Positions 5,932 to 9,171 of a stretch of DNA of 9,171 bases are shown here, in pieces (the first letter of the stretch is position 1; every line of letters starts with the position of its first letter). Location of the stretch: contig CALEWN010000040.1 in the NCBI GenBank assembly GCA_937925385.1, forward strand, positions 1-9,171, in the 5' to 3' direction. This DNA comes from an uncultured Senegalimassilia sp. GTDB taxonomy: Bacteria; Actinomycetota; Coriobacteriia; Coriobacteriales; Eggerthellaceae. The notes beneath the pieces are model-generated. The model ran no database searches. It worked only from the letters and a program-made list of their open reading frames with translations, and had not been told where the DNA came from. A program made the translations under genes and the position numbers.

Positions 5932-6308
5932 TCAAGCCAAAAACTCATGCAACGATAATGCACGAAACGGCTGAGTTTGAAATGAGTTTTCTCTTGAAGG
6001 AGCCGAGCCGTTCGCGATGTTGACGCTCAGCAGATGCGCGTGGGCAAGCCGCGCGGTCAGGCTCCAGAACGGGAGCGTGATGATGCCGGGGGTCATTTCG
6101 CCCACGCCGAGCTCAAGGAGAAGCAATCTGCCGTCGCGGCGCTCGCGCACGAAGTTCTCGTAGCGCTCGACGCCCTCGCGCCAGGCGCTGCCCTCCAAAA
6201 ATGTGTCGTCGCGCACCCACGGCACGAGCTGCCAGCCGCAATGCGGGCAGCGGGGAACGTCCTCGCTGCGTACCTCGAACCCCTCCATTCCGGCAATCAT
6301 GCGCTTGA
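5932..6308 (-). pseudogene. C-terminal half of a sirtuin (SIR2-family deacylase, class M-like)
   Basis: From about 6308 leftward the minus strand encodes KRMIAGMEGFEVRSEDVPRC then PHCGWQLVPWVRDDTFLE, a tyrosine-rich helix (WREGVERYENFV) and LLLLELGVGEMTPGIITLPF. This matches the second half of the SirTM-type sirtuins of bacteria: one CxxC pair of the zinc knuckle and the LELGVG.NTPGII strand that holds NAD. The NAD-binding N-terminal half, including GAGxS and the catalytic His, is missing. The final residues after about ..VNIANGSAPS no longer look like the family and run into the 5941-5989 repeat, ending at 5932. The start is replaced by aldo/keto reductase sequence in a different frame, so no functional enzyme can be made. 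SirTM genes are normally linked to macrodomain or lipoate-protein genes; none is present. Confidence 0.75.
5941..5989. repeat. AAACTCA / TGAGTTT-11-TGAGTTT motif cluster
   Basis: AAACTCA at 5941-5947 is followed by direct TGAGTTT copies at 5972-5978 and 5983-5989, starts 11 bases apart, exactly the spacing seen at 814 and 825. The surrounding block CTGAGTTTgAaATGAGTTTT (5971-5990) matches the 813-832 block at all but two positions. It lies at the broken C-terminal end of the sirtuin remnant. It could be a binding site of a response regulator that recognises 11-base direct repeats, or a dispersed repeat at which the neighbouring deletion ended. Confidence 0.55.
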
Positions 6309-6575
6309 CGTGGGGCTGTACGCCTCCATGACGATGCCCTGTTCCTGGCAGTACTCGATGAGCTCGATCGGGGTGTTGGAGATATGGCACAGCACCTGGT
6401 TGACCATAGACTTTACTTCGGCCTTCTCAAGCAGATTGTCGATGTCGACCTTCAGGAAGTTGGATACGCCGATCGCGCGGATCTTGCCCGCCTTGTCGTA
6501 GTCGATGAGCCACGTGCCAAGCGCCAGCTGGGGAGCCTTTATGCCGTTGCTTAGCTCGAGAGTCTTGTTATACAT
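6297..6575 (-). pseudogene. Aldo/keto reductase with internal deletion and lost C-terminus
   Basis: ATG 6575 is preceded by AAAGGA six bases upstream. The frame begins MYNKTLELSNGIKAPQLALG TW, the usual first strand and GTW turn of aldo/keto reductases. At about residue 29 it jumps from ..LIDYDKA to GKIRAIGVSNF, which in intact enzymes (about 280 residues) lies roughly 110 residues later. The catalytic Asp, Tyr, Lys and His all fall in the missing part. It then continues through VNQVLCHISNTPIELIEYCQ to ..EAYSP, where sirtuin sequence takes over in another frame and a stop comes at 6297. The junction residues KAGK fit a deletion between two similar coding stretches. The fragment of 92 codons is in frame but cannot be an active oxidoreductase. 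It follows the cyclophilin-like remnant by 21 bases, as in one operon. Confidence 0.8.
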
Positions 6576-6596
6576 GCTATTTCCTTTCCGAAGAAG

Positions 6597-6903
6597 CTAC
6601 ACTTTCTCGGTCCGAAGATTGAACGTGCCTTGCAGGCCGCTCACCGTATCGACGGGCCCGTCGATACGCCCGATGTTCACCTGGTCGCCGTAGCGCAGGG
6701 GGGTTCTCCTCGTCGGCATAGAGCACCGCGAACCACCCGCCGCCGAGGTTGTGGTTCACGTCCCCGTTTCGCCATCCGCGCCCCATCTGCTCGTGGAGGT
6801 ACGGGAGCTCGAAGGACACGGTCACGGTTCCGCTTCCCAGCGCCCTCGCAAGCCCCGATGCGTCATCGCTCGAGCCTAGCCGTACATCCCACGCCGTTTC
6901 CAC
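6597..6903 (-). pseudogene. Cyclophilin-like fold protein, 5'-truncated and frameshifted
   Basis: The minus strand encodes GSGTVTVSFELPYLHEQMG, then NGDVNHNLGGGWFAVLYADE, resembling the small cyclophilin-like proteins of the TM1367/DUF369 kind (about 120-160 residues). At a run of six C (minus strand, near 6697-6702) the frame breaks; one C fewer restores LRYGDQVNIGRIDGPVDTVS and the tail LQGTFNLRTEKV with a TAG at 6597-6599. Unshifted, the reading frame passes into arginine-rich residues and stops at 6577. The N-terminal part is missing or replaced: the only start is a GTG at 6903 inside a junction with the LysR remnant, with no ribosome binding site. Such proteins often accompany aldo/keto reductases and flavoproteins under a LysR regulator, as the layout here suggests. 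Biochemical role unknown. Confidence 0.6.
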
Positions 6904-7453
6904 GTTCCAAGCGGAATATCCTCAGGCGCGCTTCCATATCCACAGCGCAGACGCATCGGTGGCCACGCATCGCCTCGACAACGGCATCGCCGATTTCGCC
7001 GTGCTTTTAGGCTATCCCAACGTCAGCGACTACGATTACATTCGCTTGCGTGCCACCGATGCTTGGGGCGTCTACATGCTTGCAGACGATCCCCTCGCGG
7101 TTAAAGAGACCATCTCCCCGGAGGATCTCGCCGGTAAGCCCCTTATCTCTTCTGAGCAAGCGGATAACACAGGCGTCATGGCGAGCTGGTTCGGCGAATA
7201 TGCCGGACAGGTCAACGTCATGGCCACATACAACCTTGTCCGCAGCGCCGAGTATCTCCTGCGAGAGCATATGGGCTACCTGATCGCGCTTGATCAGCTC
7301 GTTCCCGCAGGCAACGGTACCGGTATCGAGTTTCGTCTCATCTACCCGCCCGCAGTCGTCCATGTCGATGTTTGCTGGAAGCGAGGAGCGAAGCAATCCC
7401 ATGCCGTCGATCTTTTCCGACAGCATCTCGTAGCTCTCAACGGTTCCAACTGA
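6896..7453 (+). pseudogene. LysR-family regulator lacking its DNA-binding domain
   Basis: From about 6896 the plus strand reads TFQAEYPQARFHIHSADA, HRLDNGIADFAVLL, then an uninterrupted LysR-type substrate-binding domain through EYLLREHMGYLIALDQLV and VCWKRGAKQSHAVDLF to TGA at 7451-7453, about 185 residues. Intact LysR proteins have about 295, the first ~90 being a winged helix-turn-helix and linker helix. That part is absent here: the frame stays open leftward to 6749 but encodes the antisense of the cyclophilin-like gene. A LysR gene divergent from the cyclophilin-like/reductase genes is the natural arrangement, so one deletion across the shared promoter region explains loss of both 5' ends. 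The remnant has no start and cannot bind DNA. Confidence 0.8.
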
Positions 7454-7522
7454 GCCCGATCGGCTTGTCGTCGGCCGCGCATGCCTTCTGTCTTCAAATG
7501 ACCAGGGAGAGCGGAATCCCGC

Positions 7523-7849
7523 TCAAATCGTCCGACCCCGACCCCAACGACGAGTCCCCACAGCCCATCCCAGGCTCAGGCAAGTCGTGACTGTCGTGCG
7601 CGACGCGATGGACTCCACCACGGCCGTTATCAGGATGAACGTGAAGATCACCGCCGTCACGCGCACGCCGGCGAGCCGCGCGGCGCGCTCGTCGATAGTC
7701 ACCCAGAACAGCTCGATGCTCAAATTCGCATCCACAAGCACCGTTGACTCTCCGTAGGAGAACGACACATGCGACATCCGCACCGCGCGCGACTGCATTC
7801 CTCCCGCCAAGGTGCAACCCCTTGCGAATTCCCTAAAGCCTCCGACCAT
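7523..7849 (-). pseudogene. In-frame chimera of ZnuC-like ATPase start and ZnuB-like permease fragment
   Basis: ATG 7849 (weak GGCGG upstream) opens about 46 residues ending SHVSFSYGESTVLVDANLSI, the opening strands of a metal-type ABC ATPase (ZnuC/MntB-like). Where the Walker A motif should follow, the same frame continues as DERAARLAGVRVTAVIFTFI LITAVV, which matches the interior of ZnuB/MntB permeases (the FDE..AR..G(V/I).V segment and the following membrane helix). After about ESIASRTT the similarity fades and the frame ends at 7523 with an arginine/glycine-rich tail. It lies 13 bases after the ZnuA-like gene, in the usual ZnuA-ZnuC-ZnuB order. No ATPase or transport function is possible. 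Downstream, 7454-7522 shows nothing recognisable. Confidence 0.65.
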
Positions 7850-7862
7850 ATCCGCCTTCGCT

Positions 7863-8522
7863 TTACTGCTGGTTCAGCGCGCTGACAAGCTCCTTGAGGT
7901 TGTCACGCATAACGGAGAAGTAGTCCTCACCAGCATCGAGCTCATCCTGCTCAAGGCCTTCAACGGGGTTGAGAACCTCGCACGAGGCGCCCGTCTCATC
8001 GGCGATCTGCTGGGCAACCTTCGGGCTCACCAGGTCTTCCGAGAAGATAACCTTCACATTGCGATCGCGCACGAACTGAACGATTTCGGCCATGGCCTTC
8101 GCATCGGGCTCACCTTCCGCATCCATGCCCGTGATCGGCTCCTGGGTCAAGCCGTAGGCGTCGCACAGATAACCGAATGCCTCATGGGACACGACGATGG
8201 TCTTACCGGAAGTTTGGGAAAGCTGCTCGGAGAATTCCCTGTCGAAGACATCGGCACCTTCGATGGCCCTGACGTCGTTCGGCGACGGCTCCCATTCGTG
8301 CGGTTCGGTTCCCGCCGAGCAGAGGTTCGTGACTTCAACGTGTTGTCCTCCGATTTTCTGGGCAAAGTCGGCCATCGGGTAGAAGCTTGCCACCACCTGA
8401 ACCTTCTGGGATTCGTTTGAGGATTGGCTATCGTTCGCAGCCGTATTCGAGTTGTTCGAGGTGCCGGAGCATGCGGAAAGCCCCACGACGCACAACATGG
8501 CAACCACAGCCGAGGCGGTCAT
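7863..8522 (-). pseudogene. ZnuA-like zinc-binding lipoprotein with its centre deleted
   Basis: The 219-codon frame has a hydrophobic signal segment and lipobox LSAC with Cys18, a Ser/Asn-rich linker, then VVASFYPMADFAQKIGGQHV and the first metal ligand H74 in EPHEWEPS. At ADVF (91-93) it jumps to DREFSEQLSQTSGKTIVVSH, carrying the later ligand H113 in HEAFGYL, then FSEDLVSPKVAQQIADETG and a normal C-terminus. Intact ZnuA proteins are about 300 residues; roughly 80-90 are missing, including the DPHxWLDP motif with the second His ligand. The deletion preserved the frame. The native start is also lost: ATG 8522 has no ribosome binding site and no basic signal-peptide start, and the same frame runs upstream into Fur-like sequence. 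It may still be translated, but zinc binding is doubtful. Confidence 0.75.
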
Positions 8523-8643
8523 GTGACTGCCCGCTTCGGACAGACAATCGATGATAGCCTGCCACTGTGCCGTGTTGTTTTGTTCGCGTATACCTTCCGC
8601 CTGCCTTCAATTTGAGAACCGTTCGCATATCAGAGTGAGGCAT
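8523..8643 (-). pseudogene. Fur/Zur-family repressor N-terminal remnant fused to ZnuA
   Basis: Upstream of, and in frame with, the ZnuA-like signal sequence the minus strand reads NTAQWQAIIDCLSEAGSHMT, close to the first winged-helix segment of Fur/Zur/PerR proteins (Q..II..L...G.H.TA). A further stretch just upstream, RYTRTKQ, fits the start of the family but lies one frame away, so a one-base insertion near 8574 is likely; candidate starts are TTG 8610 and ATG 8643. The metal sites and dimerisation domain, more than 100 residues, are missing. The joint falls around TASAVVAML, which would suit either a Fur helix or a lipoprotein signal peptide. A zur gene beside znuA would be expected. The call rests on about 25 residues. 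Confidence 0.45.
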
Positions 8644-8661
8644 GCGGGTTGTTAAGAACGT

Positions 8662-8676
8662 TTCGCAAATAGCGAA
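8662..8676. promoter_or_regulatory. Possible operator upstream of the former zur-znu locus
   Basis: TTCGCAAATAGCGAA is a perfect 5-5-5 inverted repeat in the gap between the YbaN-like gene and the Fur-like remnant. It sits where a promoter-operator of the minus-strand zinc locus would be expected. It is shorter and differs from Zur boxes I know, so regulator identity is open. Confidence 0.3.
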
Positions 8677-8737
8677 GAGTTATTTCATGACGACTCGCCC
8701 GACGCCCGGTGCAAAAAGATCTAGCGCTGCTCCACCA

Positions 8738-9124
8738 TCATTCAGCCCCTTTTGCGGAAGCCGTTGGAACATGGAACCCGATCAGCCAAAACAAGAACAG
8801 CGCCACGCAACCTAAAATGACCCATACCGAAGGACGGGCAACCGCAAATGCGCTTATCGCCATAACGACATAGGAAACGCCCAATATCGAGGCTTTCTTG
8901 CAAAGAGGGATGCCTTCGCCGGAATTGATAGGCTCGACATATGCTTTATACACTTTCGTTTTGATCAGCCAGTTATTCAATCGTTGCGAACTGCGCGAAA
9001 ACAGAAAGGCCGCAGCAAGGAGAAGCGGAGTTGTGGGCAATACGGGCAAGAATGCACCGGCGATGCCCAAAGCAGCGCACAGGCAACCAACAGATACGAA
9101 TACAACTTTCTTGATAGGATTCAT
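8738..9124 (-). CDS. DUF454/YbaN-family inner-membrane protein
   Basis: This 128-residue protein matches the YbaN/DUF454 family in length and order: a first membrane helix, the signature GIAGAFLPVLPTTPLLLAAA, the FSRSSQRLNNWL loop, a central soluble hairpin (KAYVEPINSGEGIP, then basic residues) and two closing helices around 83-115. Family members are small four-helix inner-membrane proteins; their biochemical role is poorly defined. ATG 9124 is chosen because AAAGGAG lies five bases upstream; a GTG at 9154 would add ten polar residues and has no ribosome binding site. It is complete, with no defect visible, and is the only intact gene outside the ECF operon. It lies upstream of, and on the same strand as, the zinc-locus remnants, about 95 bases away. 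Confidence 0.88.
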   Translation of the reverse strand: MNPIKKVVFVSVGCLCAALGIAGAFLPVLPTTPLLLAAAFLFSRSSQRLNNWLIKTKVYKAYVEPINSGEGIPLCKKASILGVSYVVMAISAFAVARPSVWVILGCVALFLFWLIGFHVPTASAKGAE

Positions 9125-9171
9125 GAGTGCTCCTTTGCGCTCTTCATTAACCACTTGCTAGATATCGCTTT

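Noticed and set aside
6749..6895. N-terminal part of the LysR frame
   Set aside because: The open frame continues left of 6896, but it is antisense to the cyclophilin-like gene and contains no helix-turn-helix.
7812..8420. 202-codon plus-strand open frame
   Set aside because: It is the antisense of the ZnuA-like gene, whose minus-strand translation has a lipobox and metal ligands; the plus-strand product has no recognisable domain or start signals.

Overview
The window looks like high-G+C chromosomal DNA from an anaerobic actinobacterium of the Coriobacteriia / Eggerthella type. That placement is inferred from codon use, from the make-up of the Trep_Strep/MptD-type ECF transporter operon, and from the flavour of the LysR, ZnuA and sirtuin fragments. 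No rRNA, tRNA or other taxonomic marker is present, so it remains a judgement.

Only one block is fully intact and clearly expressed as a unit: bases 1590-5614, plus strand. A sigma70-like promoter (about 1590-1617) precedes an ECF-transporter S component (1657-2277), a transmembrane T component (2303-3040), a tandem double-ATPase A component (3037-4632) and an AraC-family regulator (4637-5614). Gaps are 25 bases, a 4-base overlap and 4 bases, so this is a tight four-gene operon. S binds an unidentified small ligand, T couples it to the two fused ATPase halves, and the AraC protein probably senses the ligand or its depletion and controls the operon. A complete DUF454/YbaN-like inner-membrane protein lies on the minus strand near the right end (8738-9124).

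Almost everything else is gene debris, and it is unusual debris. On the left are the last ~50 codons of a DUF4143-type AAA ATPase (232-408), about 750 bases without a gene but rich in palindromes and repeats, and a RelB/DinJ-like antitoxin start run directly into the C-terminal helix-turn-helix of a second, broken AraC protein (1164-1534). Right of the operon (5932-7453) are the C-terminal half of a class M-like sirtuin, an aldo/keto reductase missing its middle and end, a cyclophilin-like protein frameshifted in a C6 tract and missing its start, and a LysR regulator missing its DNA-binding domain. From 7523 to 8643 (minus strand) a whole zinc-uptake locus, in order Fur/Zur-like, ZnuA, ZnuC, ZnuB, survives as fragments, several joined in frame: Zur N-terminus to ZnuA signal peptide, ZnuA with its centre removed, ZnuC N-terminus to ZnuB interior. 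The common pattern is short internal deletion that leaves gene order and orientation intact.

The gene-free stretches share short motifs: TGAGTTT (often paired at 11-base spacing, with an upstream inverted AAACTCA) at about 801-831 and 5941-5989, and the palindrome GTTTCGAAAC at 180, 205 and 728. Several hairpin-capable inverted repeats (172-222, 496-536, 1008-1046) lack T-tracts and are not ordinary terminators. I saw no CRISPR array, insertion-sequence transposase, riboswitch or RNA gene.
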